64,000 nt of DNA from CAYZJV01 sp964478945. GTDB taxonomy: Bacteria > Spirochaetota > Spirochaetia > Sphaerochaetales > Sphaerochaetaceae. The translations under genes were made by a program, and so were the position numbers. Under the pieces are notes generated by a model. The model had not been told where the DNA came from. It saw only the letters and a list, made by a program, of their open reading frames with translations, and made no database searches. Positions 16,779 to 26,138 of the stretch are shown here, piece by piece. Position 1 is the first letter of the stretch. Each line of letters begins with the position of its first letter. Where the stretch lies: assembly GCA_964478945.1 (NCBI GenBank), contig CAYZJV010000006.1:13308-77307 (forward strand), read 5' to 3'.

Positions 16779-17360
16779 TCACTTCCCCGCAAGCGGAAAT
16801 TCGCCCCACCGATCCCAGTGGACATACTCATCCACACGAAGGTGGGGACGATCCTTTCCCATCCCCTCGGCATACCCCATCACCATCACCAACAACGGCT
16901 CGATATGGTGTGGAAGATCCAACAGGAGAGCCAACCCATCCCGATCGAATTCCCGAACCATCGAAGCTGAGATACCTTTTTCGGCAGCGTGGAAAAGAAC
17001 CGACATCACCGCCGCTCCGATATCGATCAGGCCAAACCTCTGTACTCCATCGGCACCGATCTTGGCCTTGGCCCGCAATCGATCCATCGCCACGACAATC
17101 ACCGCAGGAGCCTCTACGAACCAAGCCACTTCCCCTTCCCCGACATTCCTTGGTCGGAACTGTACATCGAGCAACAATGAAGCCAATTCGCGCCTTCGAT
17201 CGGCATCATGGACAACAATGAACTCCCAAGGCTGGCAATTGGCATGCGAAGGAGCCCAAGAAGTCGCCCCGAGCACATCCAACAACACATCGTCCCCTAT
17301 AGGCTGTCCATTGAACCTATGGGTATCGCCCAAACGAGAAGGATCCTCCCGCGAAATCAT
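16779..17360 (-). CDS. Nitroreductase family protein 2
   Basis: 193 residues. WAPSHANCQPWEFIVV matches the APSxxNxQPWxF nitroreductase block, and the C-terminal segment has VMVMGYAEGM as in MGYP-type members. The N-terminal RRSxRxF arginine motif of copy 1 is missing here; the protein begins MISREDPSRLGDTHRF, so FMN binding may differ. Its start overlaps the stop of the TPP enzyme by four bases. Two different family members side by side suggest a heterodimer or two successive redox steps, which is inference. Confidence 0.85.
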   Translation of the reverse strand: MISREDPSRLGDTHRFNGQPIGDDVLLDVLGATSWAPSHANCQPWEFIVVHDADRRRELASLLLDVQFRPRNVGEGEVAWFVEAPAVIVVAMDRLRAKAKIGADGVQRFGLIDIGAAVMSVLFHAAEKGISASMVREFDRDGLALLLDLPHHIEPLLVMVMGYAEGMGKDRPHLRVDEYVHWDRWGEFPLAGK

Positions 17361-18979
17361 TTGTGCTTTCTCAAAATCAACGGTTCGTATTCACTCTGAT
17401 CAATGTAGGCATGCACAATCACAGGTCCGTCGGAAGCCAACGCCTTTTTCAACGCCTCTTCATACGCTTCGGCCGAATCGACGGAGAGCACCGGGACACC
17501 AAAGACAAATTCGGCAGCCTGAGGTTGTACATCGCTCAAAGTCGTACCCTCGGTAACCTTGCCCCGTTTCTTCTGTTTCAACCTGATCAGCTCGAGTTTG
17601 GTATCGGAAAGCACGATGAATACGATCGGCAAGCCGATGCGTTTCGCTGTCGCCATTTCGCCCACCATCATCATATAGCCGCCATCGCCCGTGATACAAA
17701 CCACAGGGGCCTCGGGACGTGCGAGTTTCGCACCCAAAGCAGCCGGAATACCGAACCCCATGGAAGACCAACCGTTGGTCATCAATTGACCATAAGGATG
17801 ACGGGTTCTCCAGGCCTGTCCGATCAAATGGGTATGGGCACCCACATCACAAGTGAGAATGCCATCATCGGGTAACAATTTCCTCAATACCTTGAGTATC
17901 GTAAGAGGACCGAAAACGCCCTCGGTCGGTTCGAATTTCGCGAACATCAAATCACGTCGCTCTTTCAAAGCATCCATGTTCCATTTGGAATCGATCGGAT
18001 CGAGATCGATCAATCGCTGCAACGCACTTTCAGGATTTCCCACCACATCAAGGATATCGGTATATACGGCACGATCGATATCGCATGAAGTGGTGTCGAT
18101 ATGCACCAAGGGAACTACCGGCATCCATGCCTCATAATTGAATTCCACAGGATCGTAGCCTATCGCCACCACCAGGTCGGCTTCTTTGTTGGTCAATGCG
18201 ACGATATCGCTCAGAGCATGGAACAATACTCCTGCGTAGCTGCGATGGTCCTCATCGATCAAACCCTTGGCCATCGGAGTCAACACCACCGGAATCTTGT
18301 GCTTCTCCGCAATCCTTACGATCTGTGGACCAAGCCCCAAACGAACCGCAGTCAGCCCGATCGCGAGCAAAGGCTTCTTGGAAGCGGAAAATCTCTTTTC
18401 CATAGCAATCATCGCGTCATCGGAACACTCTTCAATCGGATCGGCTTCGAATTTCTCCAACAACCGTGCATCGACCACCACATCACCGGTACCCTCGGGC
18501 AAACCGATATGAACCGGACCGGGAACCTCCGACAATGCGGTCTTGATCGCATCCGAAAGCATCTCTTGTGCATGGGAAGGATCCAACCTCATGGTCTTTT
18601 TGGTCAAAGGCTTGAATAGGGTCTGATGGTCTATGGCCATCTGGGTAATACGACCCATCATCTTGTCGGGTGGTTCGGTGGTGAGTGCCAACAGGGGAGC
18701 GCGATCGAGATAGGCACTTCCCACACCCGTGGACAAATTGGTCGCACCCGGTCCCGTTGTACCATAACAGACTCCCGGAACTCCAGTCAGCCATCCGTAC
18801 ACCGTGGCCATGAATCCTCCGCTCGCCTCATTCGCCACCAAAGTGAAATCGAGACCACCGGATTCCATCGCCTCCATATACGCAAGCCAATCTCCACTTG
18901 GAATACCGAAAAGATGCTTGACCCCCTGTTTCTTCAGAAGCGCAACCAAATATTCCGCGAAAGTCATATTACGATCCAT
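17357..18979 (-). CDS. Thiamine-diphosphate enzyme of the acetolactate synthase/decarboxylase family
   Basis: 540 residues with the three-domain order of ThDP enzymes. Near the N-terminus NEASGGFMA has the glutamate that activates ThDP. The C-terminal cofactor motif is GDGGYMMMVGEM, but where most members have NN or ND the sequence reads LSDTKLEL, so the usual Mg-ligand Asn is Ser. It could be a 2-oxoacid decarboxylase or a carboligase; it is not the biosynthetic IlvB, since no IlvN gene is near. AGGAGG lies 5 bases before the ATG at 18979. It is in the middle of the opp operon and overlaps the nitroreductase gene. Confidence 0.85.
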   Translation of the reverse strand: MDRNMTFAEYLVALLKKQGVKHLFGIPSGDWLAYMEAMESGGLDFTLVANEASGGFMATVYGWLTGVPGVCYGTTGPGATNLSTGVGSAYLDRAPLLALTTEPPDKMMGRITQMAIDHQTLFKPLTKKTMRLDPSHAQEMLSDAIKTALSEVPGPVHIGLPEGTGDVVVDARLLEKFEADPIEECSDDAMIAMEKRFSASKKPLLAIGLTAVRLGLGPQIVRIAEKHKIPVVLTPMAKGLIDEDHRSYAGVLFHALSDIVALTNKEADLVVAIGYDPVEFNYEAWMPVVPLVHIDTTSCDIDRAVYTDILDVVGNPESALQRLIDLDPIDSKWNMDALKERRDLMFAKFEPTEGVFGPLTILKVLRKLLPDDGILTCDVGAHTHLIGQAWRTRHPYGQLMTNGWSSMGFGIPAALGAKLARPEAPVVCITGDGGYMMMVGEMATAKRIGLPIVFIVLSDTKLELIRLKQKKRGKVTEGTTLSDVQPQAAEFVFGVPVLSVDSAEAYEEALKKALASDGPVIVHAYIDQSEYEPLILRKHK

Positions 18980-19017
18980 CATATCCTCCTATCCTCACCA
19001 GATGCCTTCAACGCACA

Positions 19018-20325
19018 TCAATCATTCAATTGTAAAAAACTCGAGAACACCATATGTGCATACGCATTGTCACTCACACCACCCATCTCACGGATCGAAT
19101 GCATCGCATAAAGAGCCAAGCCCATATCCACCGAACGGACATCCACATGGGTGACCGACGCCGTTCCTGCCGCCGAACCCCCGGGGGAGTCGGACTTGTT
19201 CACATAGAATTGCCAAGGCACATGCGCAAGATTGCATACCTCTTGGAATACTGTGCTGGTCTCGCTGGTTGTCGTGAATTTTTGAGCTCCGCTCACCTTT
19301 ATCACCGGACCACCATTGATAGCGACCTTCACCACAGGGTCGCTTCTCTCGGGAGCATTCGGATGGATTGCATGGGACATGTCGGCCGAAACCATGAAGG
19401 AGGCCTGCTTGCTCCTGAGATATTCCTCCCTGCTCTTTCCAAGTGAAATGCAAATTCGCTCCAATACATCTGCCAACATGGGAGAATCGGCACCTTGGAT
19501 CGTGCGATTGCCCACCTCTTCGCTATCGACACAGCAAATCAACGGAGTACACCCTGGAGTGGAAACCGAAGTCAAAGCTTTCAACGAAGCATAGACCAAA
19601 CCAAGATTGTCCAATTTCTTGGAACTGATGAACTCCTTTTGCGGTCCCCATACGCATCCACGCTCAAACTCGGAAGTATAGAGCTCGAAATCACGGATAT
19701 CGGAAGGTTCGCAACCAATTTGCTTTGCAATGGTTACAAGAAGTTTCGGAGAAGTATCCTTCCCGTCGGTCATCCCAAACAAAGGCAACATGTCCTTCTG
19801 AGGATTCAATTCCACACCAGAATTCACCCCTTTGTTGTGGTGGATGCTGATATTGGGGATATAGAGCATCGGCTCATCGAAAGAAATGGGAACCTGTTTT
19901 GGATACAGAGTCGAAGTCCCTCGCAAAGAAACCCTTCCTGCCAGAGAGAGGGGACGATCCAACCAAGTGGAAAGGATCGGAGAACCATACACCTCGGCAT
20001 TCAATTTCACCACATTCCCACCACCGGCCATCTCGGGAAACGGTTTGATCCGTATCGAAGGAGAATCGGTGTGGGTCTGGATGATACGGAAACCATCCGA
20101 CTCGATAGTATTCGTACCCACAATGAAGGCGATCAAAGCCGAATCGTTGATCGTCACATAATATTTGCCACCCTTCTCAAGACACCAGGATTCGGACATC
20201 TTCAATTCCACGAAACCACTCGATTCCAAGAGCTTCACCGAATTGGATACCACATGGAATGGACTGGGCGATTCATGGATGAAATCAAGCAGATCTTGAG
20301 CGAGTTGTTGTTCATTCATAGCCAT
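19018..20325 (-). CDS. M18 family aminopeptidase
   Basis: Zinc aminopeptidase of the aspartyl aminopeptidase family (ApeB/M18), 435 residues, cytoplasmic. Metal ligands are visible in THTDSPS, SKKLDN, CVDSEEVGN and SADMSHAIHPN, in the right order and spacing. It removes N-terminal residues, preferentially acidic ones in studied members. It follows the transporter ATPase gene after 22 bases, which fits a role in breaking down what the Opp-type system imports. The family is secure; the peptide preference is not. Confidence 0.92.
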   Translation of the reverse strand: MAMNEQQLAQDLLDFIHESPSPFHVVSNSVKLLESSGFVELKMSESWCLEKGGKYYVTINDSALIAFIVGTNTIESDGFRIIQTHTDSPSIRIKPFPEMAGGGNVVKLNAEVYGSPILSTWLDRPLSLAGRVSLRGTSTLYPKQVPISFDEPMLYIPNISIHHNKGVNSGVELNPQKDMLPLFGMTDGKDTSPKLLVTIAKQIGCEPSDIRDFELYTSEFERGCVWGPQKEFISSKKLDNLGLVYASLKALTSVSTPGCTPLICCVDSEEVGNRTIQGADSPMLADVLERICISLGKSREEYLRSKQASFMVSADMSHAIHPNAPERSDPVVKVAINGGPVIKVSGAQKFTTTSETSTVFQEVCNLAHVPWQFYVNKSDSPGGSAAGTASVTHVDVRSVDMGLALYAMHSIREMGGVSDNAYAHMVFSSFLQLND

Positions 20326-20347
20326 AATTTCCTACCTCAACAAGTAT

Positions 20348-21328
20348 TCAAACCATGTGACAAGCACAGAAATGATGCGGAGCCTTCTCTTCGAACACCG
20401 GAGCCTCTTCCCGACAAATCGACTGTGCCAATGGACATCTTGGGCTGAAATAACAACCCGAGGGAGGATTGATCGGACTGGGGACCTCCCCCTCCAACGG
20501 CTGTACAGGATGCGACTCGGCATACACCGGATCAGGTTCCGGAATCGCCTTCAAGAGAGCCTGGGTATAGGGATGTTGCGGATGTTCATAGATCTCATCA
20601 CAATCGGCCATCTCCACGATCTTACCCAAGTACATCACCGCAACCCGATCGGAAATGTGGCGGACCATGGACAAGTCATGGGCGATGAACAAGTAAGTCA
20701 GATTCATCTTCTCCTGCAACTCCTCCATCAGAGTCACCACTTGGGCCTGTACCGAAACATCTAGTGCGGAAATCGGTTCATCGCATACGATAAACTCGGG
20801 ATCGACCGCAAGTGCCCGCGCGATACCGATCCTCTGCCTCTGCCCACCCGAGAATTCATGGGGATATCTATTGACAAATCCGGGATCGAGATTCACCTGG
20901 CTCAGCAACTCCTTGGCATACTCGATCCGTTGCTCCTTCCCCATCTCCGTATGGTGTATCATCAACGGTTCGCTGATGATGTTGCCAACAGTGAGACGGG
21001 GATTGAGTGATGAATAGGGGTCTTGGAAGATGATCTGCATCTTCTTCCTATATTCAAGCAAACCCTCTCTGGACAAAGTCGTGATATCCACATCATTGTA
21101 GAGTACCGAACCTTCGGTAGGCTTGTAGAGCTGGAGGATTGTCCTTCCCGTGGTCGATTTTCCACACCCACTCTCACCCACAAGACCCAAAGTCTCACCA
21201 GCGTAGATATCGAAATCGAGACCATTCACCGCTTGGACGAGACTCGACTTCTTCAACAGCCCCCCTCCCACGGTGAAATGCTTCTTGAGACCCCTGACCT
21301 GCACCAGTTTTCGTCCATCATCTCGCAT
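20348..21328 (-). CDS. oppF: Oligopeptide/dipeptide ABC transporter ATPase (OppF/DppF type)
   Basis: 326 residues. It has Walker A GESGCGKST, signature SGGQRQRIGIARAL, Walker B FIVCDEPISALD, and the Opp-type C-terminal iron-sulphur-like cysteine cluster with SGCYFSPRCPLAQSIC. It supplies energy for import with OppD. GAGGAGG lies 9 bases upstream of the ATG at 21328; a nearby ATG at 21334 is too close to it. The start lies inside the end of oppD, so the two overlap. It is fifth in the operon. Confidence 0.93.
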   Translation of the reverse strand: MRDDGRKLVQVRGLKKHFTVGGGLLKKSSLVQAVNGLDFDIYAGETLGLVGESGCGKSTTGRTILQLYKPTEGSVLYNDVDITTLSREGLLEYRKKMQIIFQDPYSSLNPRLTVGNIISEPLMIHHTEMGKEQRIEYAKELLSQVNLDPGFVNRYPHEFSGGQRQRIGIARALAVDPEFIVCDEPISALDVSVQAQVVTLMEELQEKMNLTYLFIAHDLSMVRHISDRVAVMYLGKIVEMADCDEIYEHPQHPYTQALLKAIPEPDPVYAESHPVQPLEGEVPSPINPPSGCYFSPRCPLAQSICREEAPVFEEKAPHHFCACHMV

Positions 21329-22307
21329 CTGCATTCCCCTCCTCGACATTCCAACACGCAACCCAATGGTGTTCCCCCATTTCCATGAGGGGAGGGTTTT
21401 CCTTTCGGCATCGATCGGTGGCCTTCGCACAGCGTGGAGCGAACGGACACGACTCGTCGAGAGTGATCAGATTCGGTGGAGCGCCCTGGATCGTCTCCAA
21501 CTTGTGATGCTGCCTGTTTTGGATCTTCGGCAACGAATTGAGCAAACCCAAGGTATACGGATGCAATCCATTGGCAAACAACTTCTTCACACTACATTTT
21601 TCCACGATATACCCGGCATACATCACCTGTACATTCTGCGCAAAATTCGCCACCACACCAAGATCGTGGGTGATCCAAATGACCGCCATGTTGAATTTCT
21701 TCTGCACATCCTTCACCAGTTTCATGATCTGGGCCTGGATGGTGACATCAAGGGCGGTGGTCGGTTCATCCGCAATCAGAAGCTTCGGGTCACAAGCGAG
21801 GGCCATCGCTATCATTACCCTTTGGCGCATCCCACCCGAAAGCTGGAAGGTAAAACCTTCTATCCTCTTCTCGGCATTCGGAATGCCGACCAGCTTCAAC
21901 AACTCCAAGGCCCGCTCATACGCCTGTTGTCTCGTCATATCGGTATGCTTGAGCATACCCTCAACCATCTGACGCTTCACCGTAAGCACGGGATTCAAAC
22001 TCGTCATCGGGTCTTGGAATATCATCGAAACATCCTTGCCGCGAATCTTCCGAATCTCCTCATCATTCAAAGCAAGCAAATCGGTTCCCTCGAACAGGGC
22101 TTGTCCACCTTCGATCTTGCCAGGAGGCTGCTGAATAAGCTGCAAAAGGGAGAGAACACCCACACTCTTGCCACAACCACTCTCCCCCACAATCGCAAGG
22201 ATCTCACCCTCATCAACCGTATAGGAGATACCATTCACGGCCTTGACGACGCCTTCCCTGGTATAAAATCTGGTCTTCAGGTCCTTCACTTCAAGTATCG
22301 TTGCCAT
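21318..22307 (-). CDS. oppD: Oligopeptide/dipeptide ABC transporter ATPase (OppD/DppD type)
   Basis: 329 residues with Walker A GESGCGKSVG, signature LSGGMRQRVMIAMAL, Walker B LLIADEPTTALDVT, and the C-terminal CPFAPRCAKATDRC cluster typical of OppD/DppD. It pairs with OppF on the cytoplasmic face. It begins 9 bases after oppC ends. The gene is ordinary for its family. Confidence 0.94.
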   Translation of the reverse strand: MATILEVKDLKTRFYTREGVVKAVNGISYTVDEGEILAIVGESGCGKSVGVLSLLQLIQQPPGKIEGGQALFEGTDLLALNDEEIRKIRGKDVSMIFQDPMTSLNPVLTVKRQMVEGMLKHTDMTRQQAYERALELLKLVGIPNAEKRIEGFTFQLSGGMRQRVMIAMALACDPKLLIADEPTTALDVTIQAQIMKLVKDVQKKFNMAVIWITHDLGVVANFAQNVQVMYAGYIVEKCSVKKLFANGLHPYTLGLLNSLPKIQNRQHHKLETIQGAPPNLITLDESCPFAPRCAKATDRCRKENPPLMEMGEHHWVACWNVEEGNADAR

Positions 22308-22316
22308 ACCACCATC

Positions 22317-23216
22317 CTATAGAGTCGGATCCAAGGCATCCTGAAGCCCATCACCGATAAAATTCACACACAACACCGTAAGTAGAATTGCCATGCCGGG
22401 AAAAATTGTGAGCCAAGGCTGACTCGCCATGGTCGCCTGGCTATCCATCAGCATGTTCCCCCAAGTGGGAGTCGGAGGAGAAACCCCAAGTCCCAGAAAA
22501 CTCAACGACGACTCGGTGATGATCGCATTGCCGACACCCAAGGTCGCACCGACGATGATCGAGTTGGAGATGTTCGGCAGCACATGCCTGAGAATGATGA
22601 TCCTATCCTTCGCACCCAACGCCAAAGCGGCGGTCACATACTCATTTTCCTTCACCGACAGAATGGCTCCACGCACCACACGCGCGGTATGCATCCAACT
22701 GAAGAACCCAATGATCACCACGATTCCGAACGCTTGTGTATTCGCATAGGAACTGATCACGATGATCAAAGGGAGTGTCGGAATCGAATAGGCCAGATCG
22801 GTCAAACGCATGAGCAAATTGTCGATACGACCACCAAAATACCCTGCGGTCGAACCGATGATCGTACCCAAAGCGGACCCCAACAAGGCCGCAGTCAAAC
22901 CAATGGTGATGGAAATCCTACCACCATACAACAAACGGGTAAGCAAATCACGACCAAGTGCATCCGTACCCAGCCAATGTTTTAGTGTCGGTCCCTTCCT
23001 GATGTTCGACAAATCAATAGCATCGAATTCAAACGGTGCGATCACAGGTGCCAAAAAACACAGCAAAGCCAATAAAATAAGGAATATTGAAGCCACCACC
23101 GCCAGTTTGTGCTGAAGGAATTTTTCCCAGGTGATTCTTCGGTTCGATCGCAAGGTCACCGAAATTCCTTCCGAAGCAAGAATTTGTTCCTGGCCTTTCG
23201 TCAGTAGTTCACTCAT
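22317..23216 (-). CDS. oppC: Oligopeptide/dipeptide ABC transporter permease (OppC/DppC type)
   Basis: 299 residues, six predicted membrane helices. The N-terminal segment with WEKFLQHKLAVVASIFLILL and the KHWLGTDALGRDLLTRLLYGGRIS block are diagnostic of OppC/DppC, and the EAA loop reads AALALGAKDRIIILRHVLPN. GGAG lies 7 bases before the ATG. It starts 18 bases after the oppB stop. Confidence 0.94.
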   Translation of the reverse strand: MSELLTKGQEQILASEGISVTLRSNRRITWEKFLQHKLAVVASIFLILLALLCFLAPVIAPFEFDAIDLSNIRKGPTLKHWLGTDALGRDLLTRLLYGGRISITIGLTAALLGSALGTIIGSTAGYFGGRIDNLLMRLTDLAYSIPTLPLIIVISSYANTQAFGIVVIIGFFSWMHTARVVRGAILSVKENEYVTAALALGAKDRIIILRHVLPNISNSIIVGATLGVGNAIITESSLSFLGLGVSPPTPTWGNMLMDSQATMASQPWLTIFPGMAILLTVLCVNFIGDGLQDALDPTL

Positions 23217-23234
23217 GTATAGTCTCCATAGCCA

Positions 23235-24188
23235 TTATTCGTAGGAAATCCTAGGATCAAGCCATCCATAGATGACATCCGCGACAAGATTGAATACGAC
23301 AACCATGGTCGAACCCATCATCATAATCCCCATGAGAAGAGGATAATCGCGGGCATGCATGGCTTGGATAAACATCCGTCCGATTCCAGGCCAACCGAAA
23401 ATCGTCTCTGTGATGACAGCACCGGAAAAGAGACGGGCGATATCGAGAGTCATCACGGACACGACCGGAATACTCGCATTCTTCACTGCATGGACTGTAA
23501 TCACAGTTCGTTTTCTAAGCCCCTTGCTATGGGCTGTACGGATATAATCCTGATTCAGCACGCCCAGCATCGAGCTTCGCATATAACGCGACCATCCCGC
23601 GATGCTGTGCAAGGAGAGTACGGTTGCGGGCATGATGATATGCTTCAACTCATCCACAAAACCGCCCACACCTACAGTCACCGTTCCCGCCACAGGAAGC
23701 CATTGTAGCTTAACGCTGAAGAAATATTGCATCATCAATCCAAACCAAAACACCGGCATCGCAATCGCAACGAATGAAGCTCCGGTAGCGATGAAATCGA
23801 ACGCCGAATATTGCTTCACTGCCGAAAACACTCCCAGAGGAATAGCAATCACGGCAGCCACAAGGAACGAAAGCCCCATCAAACGCAACGTATCGGGCAA
23901 ACGTTCGAGTATCATCATGAACACGGGCCGTTGGGTTTGGAAACTGATCCCCATGTCACCCGTCAACATCGCTCCGATCCATTTGAAATATTGAATATAC
24001 ACCGGTTGGTCGACACCGAGTCGTGCCCTATAGGCATCGATCGCCGCGGGATCGACAAACATACCCCTATCCAGCAATGTCCCCTCAGGACCACCCGGAG
24101 CTGCCTGGATAATGGTGAAAATCACGATGGAAATCGCAAACAGCAGCGGAATCATCTGCAAGGTACGCCTGATTACATATTTTAACAT
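23235..24188 (-). CDS. oppB: Oligopeptide/dipeptide ABC transporter permease (OppB/DppB type)
   Basis: 317 residues, six predicted helices, beginning MLKYVIRRTLQMIPLLFAIS as OppB/DppB proteins do. The EAA-type loop is RTAHSKGLRKRTVITVHAVKNA. It is separated from the binding-protein gene by about 100 bases that contain a stable hairpin, which probably lowers expression of the membrane genes relative to the binding protein. Confidence 0.94.
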   Translation of the reverse strand: MLKYVIRRTLQMIPLLFAISIVIFTIIQAAPGGPEGTLLDRGMFVDPAAIDAYRARLGVDQPVYIQYFKWIGAMLTGDMGISFQTQRPVFMMILERLPDTLRLMGLSFLVAAVIAIPLGVFSAVKQYSAFDFIATGASFVAIAMPVFWFGLMMQYFFSVKLQWLPVAGTVTVGVGGFVDELKHIIMPATVLSLHSIAGWSRYMRSSMLGVLNQDYIRTAHSKGLRKRTVITVHAVKNASIPVVSVMTLDIARLFSGAVITETIFGWPGIGRMFIQAMHARDYPLLMGIMMMGSTMVVVFNLVADVIYGWLDPRISYE

Positions 24189-24240
24189 TGACCACCCTCA
24201 AGCATCATCACTCTCCAATTCGAAATCGAAATTACGTAAG

Positions 24241-24280
24241 AATGTCGATGCCGGAGCTGCTCACCCCGGCATCGGACATT
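24241..24280 (-). terminator. Intercistronic hairpin after the oppA gene
   Basis: AATGT plus CGATGCCGG (24241-24254) pairs with CCGGCATCG, a bulged G and ACATT (24266-24280), giving about 14 base pairs. It lies 10 bases downstream of the oppA stop and before oppB, without a T-run. Such structures in transporter operons protect the binding-protein mRNA and partly terminate; that role is inferred. Confidence 0.6.
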
Positions 24281-24290
24281 CAGGGCCTTA

Positions 24291-25937
24291 CTACTTGAGA
24301 TCCCATTCCCAAGCATTCCACCAGTTACCGAGATTGGTACCGGAACCGCGGAAATTCGTAAGATTGTCGGCTACAACCCACGGACTGTCACGATAGTAGA
24401 GATAGAGGGACTGCACATTGTCGGCGAGAATCTGCTGAGCCTCATCAAGCAGAGCCTTCCTCGTATCGAAATCGAGTGTCTTGTCGGCTTCAAGCATGAT
24501 CTCGTCAAGTCTTGGATCACCCATACCGGTGAAGTTGTTGCTTCCATTCTTGCCATCCCTGGTATGGTAGTAGTTGGTGAGACTGGCATCACTGCTCATG
24601 AACCATCCGCCAACCTGGGCATCCCACTGGCTGTTCCTCCAGCGTTCGGACCATGCGGCCGCTTCATATTCCTTCATCTTCACTTCAATACCGATCTGCT
24701 TCAGCTGAGCCTGAACGACCTGGGCGATCGCAATCCTATCGGCTCTTCCGGAACGGTTCATGAAGGTGAATGAGAATTCGACACCATTCTTATCGATGAT
24801 TCCGTTGCCGTTGGTATCGCGCCATCCAGCCTGGGCCAACAACTTTTTGGCTGCTTCTGGATCATAGGATGGAACCTTGATATCGGGATTGTGGTACCCG
24901 CTGGTCGGTGGGATCGGACTATTCGCGATCTGCACGGTGCCTTCCAACAACTGGTCGACAATCGCTTTTCGGTCGATCGCTTGGAATATCGCACGACGCA
25001 CACGCACATCACCGAACAATTCGGGACGACCACCATCCTTGGTGACATTGAAATCGATATAGTAGAATACATTGGAAGGAATCATCTCGACATGGAGACC
25101 CTTCACATTGAAATCCTTGACCTGAGTCGCCTCGATCTGACCAATATGGTATGCACCGGATTTCATTGCATTGAAACGAGCGGTCTGATCGGGAATGAAC
25201 TGCCACACCATCTCATCGATCTTCGGATACTCGCTGCCTCTCCAATAGTTGGGATTGCGGACAATACGGATATACTCACCGGACTTCCACTCCTCGAACA
25301 TGAAGGGACCGGTACCGATGAATTCGGGACCACGGTTGTAGGGTTCGTAGCGGGAAATCTCTTCCCACGTCAAATCCTCAAGCACATGCTTGGGAAGCAT
25401 CGCTTCGAAAATTCCCGGATAGAACGTATACAGATCATCCCAAGTGAACTTGATGGTGTACTTGTCGATGATCTCGGAATCGATGATCTTGTTGTATTCG
25501 CTCTGATTGTAGACCTGAGGAGTGTTGTGTACGAAATCCAAAGTAAATTGCACATCCTCAGCGGTGAATTCCACACCATCATGCCACATGACACCCTCAT
25601 GCAAGTGCCAGGTCATGTCGTAGGTACCATCGGGATTCTCAACGATACCACCATTTTCGAAAGTTGGAATCTCTTTCGCCAAGACAGGAATGAATTCATT
25701 CTTATCGTTGGTGATGATCAAACCCTCACTCACATTATGCTGCAAATCACACAACATCTGGCTTGTGAAGGGATTGAGCACATCCAGCTCACGGTCATAG
25801 GCGATATACAGAATCTTCTTTCCATCCTCTTTTGTCGCCGGTGTTGCACTGGGTTCTGCCTGACCAGCGGCAAACAATGGACCGAACACACAGCCGAGCA
25901 ACAACACGCTCGCCAGTACGATTCTCCATGTTCTCAT
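24291..25937 (-). CDS. oppA: Peptide-type ABC transporter solute-binding protein (SBP_bac_5)
   Basis: 548 residues, extracytoplasmic binding protein of the Opp/Dpp/nickel family. The leader MRTWRIVLASVLLLGCVFGP runs on to LFAAGQAEP; either signal peptidase I cuts at FAA-G or LLLGC acts as a lipobox. The mature protein has the family block LHEGVMWHDGVEFTAEDVQF. The ATG at 25937 is fixed by AAGGAGG six bases upstream; the frame continues upstream for 54 codons without support. It heads the catabolic operon. The ligand may be a peptide, but this family also takes sugars, opines and other compounds. Confidence 0.92.
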   Translation of the reverse strand: MRTWRIVLASVLLLGCVFGPLFAAGQAEPSATPATKEDGKKILYIAYDRELDVLNPFTSQMLCDLQHNVSEGLIITNDKNEFIPVLAKEIPTFENGGIVENPDGTYDMTWHLHEGVMWHDGVEFTAEDVQFTLDFVHNTPQVYNQSEYNKIIDSEIIDKYTIKFTWDDLYTFYPGIFEAMLPKHVLEDLTWEEISRYEPYNRGPEFIGTGPFMFEEWKSGEYIRIVRNPNYWRGSEYPKIDEMVWQFIPDQTARFNAMKSGAYHIGQIEATQVKDFNVKGLHVEMIPSNVFYYIDFNVTKDGGRPELFGDVRVRRAIFQAIDRKAIVDQLLEGTVQIANSPIPPTSGYHNPDIKVPSYDPEAAKKLLAQAGWRDTNGNGIIDKNGVEFSFTFMNRSGRADRIAIAQVVQAQLKQIGIEVKMKEYEAAAWSERWRNSQWDAQVGGWFMSSDASLTNYYHTRDGKNGSNNFTGMGDPRLDEIMLEADKTLDFDTRKALLDEAQQILADNVQSLYLYYRDSPWVVADNLTNFRGSGTNLGNWWNAWEWDLK

Positions 25938-25999
25938 ACGGATCCTCCTTGTTTGAATAATCATATATTTTGCATTAGACATTATATATGATGTGATGA

Positions 26000-26028
26000 T
26001 AGTATAGTACCATAGTCGATAATGCAAG
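26000..26028 (-). promoter_or_regulatory. Promoter of the opp-peptidase-TPP-nitroreductase operon
   Basis: Minus strand TTGCAT (26028-26023), 17-base spacer, TACTAT (26005-26000). The spacer holds TATGGTACTATA, a near-palindrome centred on GTAC and a good site for a GntR dimer. The start of transcription would be near 25993, giving a leader of about 55 bases. Confidence 0.5.
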
Positions 26029-26137
26029 GCAAAAGTGTTCGGAACTTCAAAAAAACTTGCATCATTCACTACAGGTGATTTTCCTTCAAAAAAGCGCATT
26101 TTCAGCGTATACTTGGAGAATCGTCAGGAGTACCATA
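26007..26137. repeat. Repeated AGTACCATA element in the oppA-gntR intergenic region
   Basis: The 9-mer AGTACCATA occurs exactly at 26007-26015, inside the opp promoter spacer, and at 26129-26137, between the Shine-Dalgarno sequence and the start codon of the GntR gene. A related GGTACC lies in the promoter spacer at 12334-12339. These may be operator half-sites for the GntR protein, with the second copy giving autoregulation. Confidence 0.4.
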
Positions 26138-26138
26138 C

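Noticed and set aside
14913..16970. A 685-codon open frame on the plus strand across the DUF885, dehydrogenase and nitroreductase genes
   Set aside because: It is antisense to four genes with clear families, is rich in His and Arg, and has no recognisable domain or ribosome-binding site. It is a product of codon bias in the real genes.
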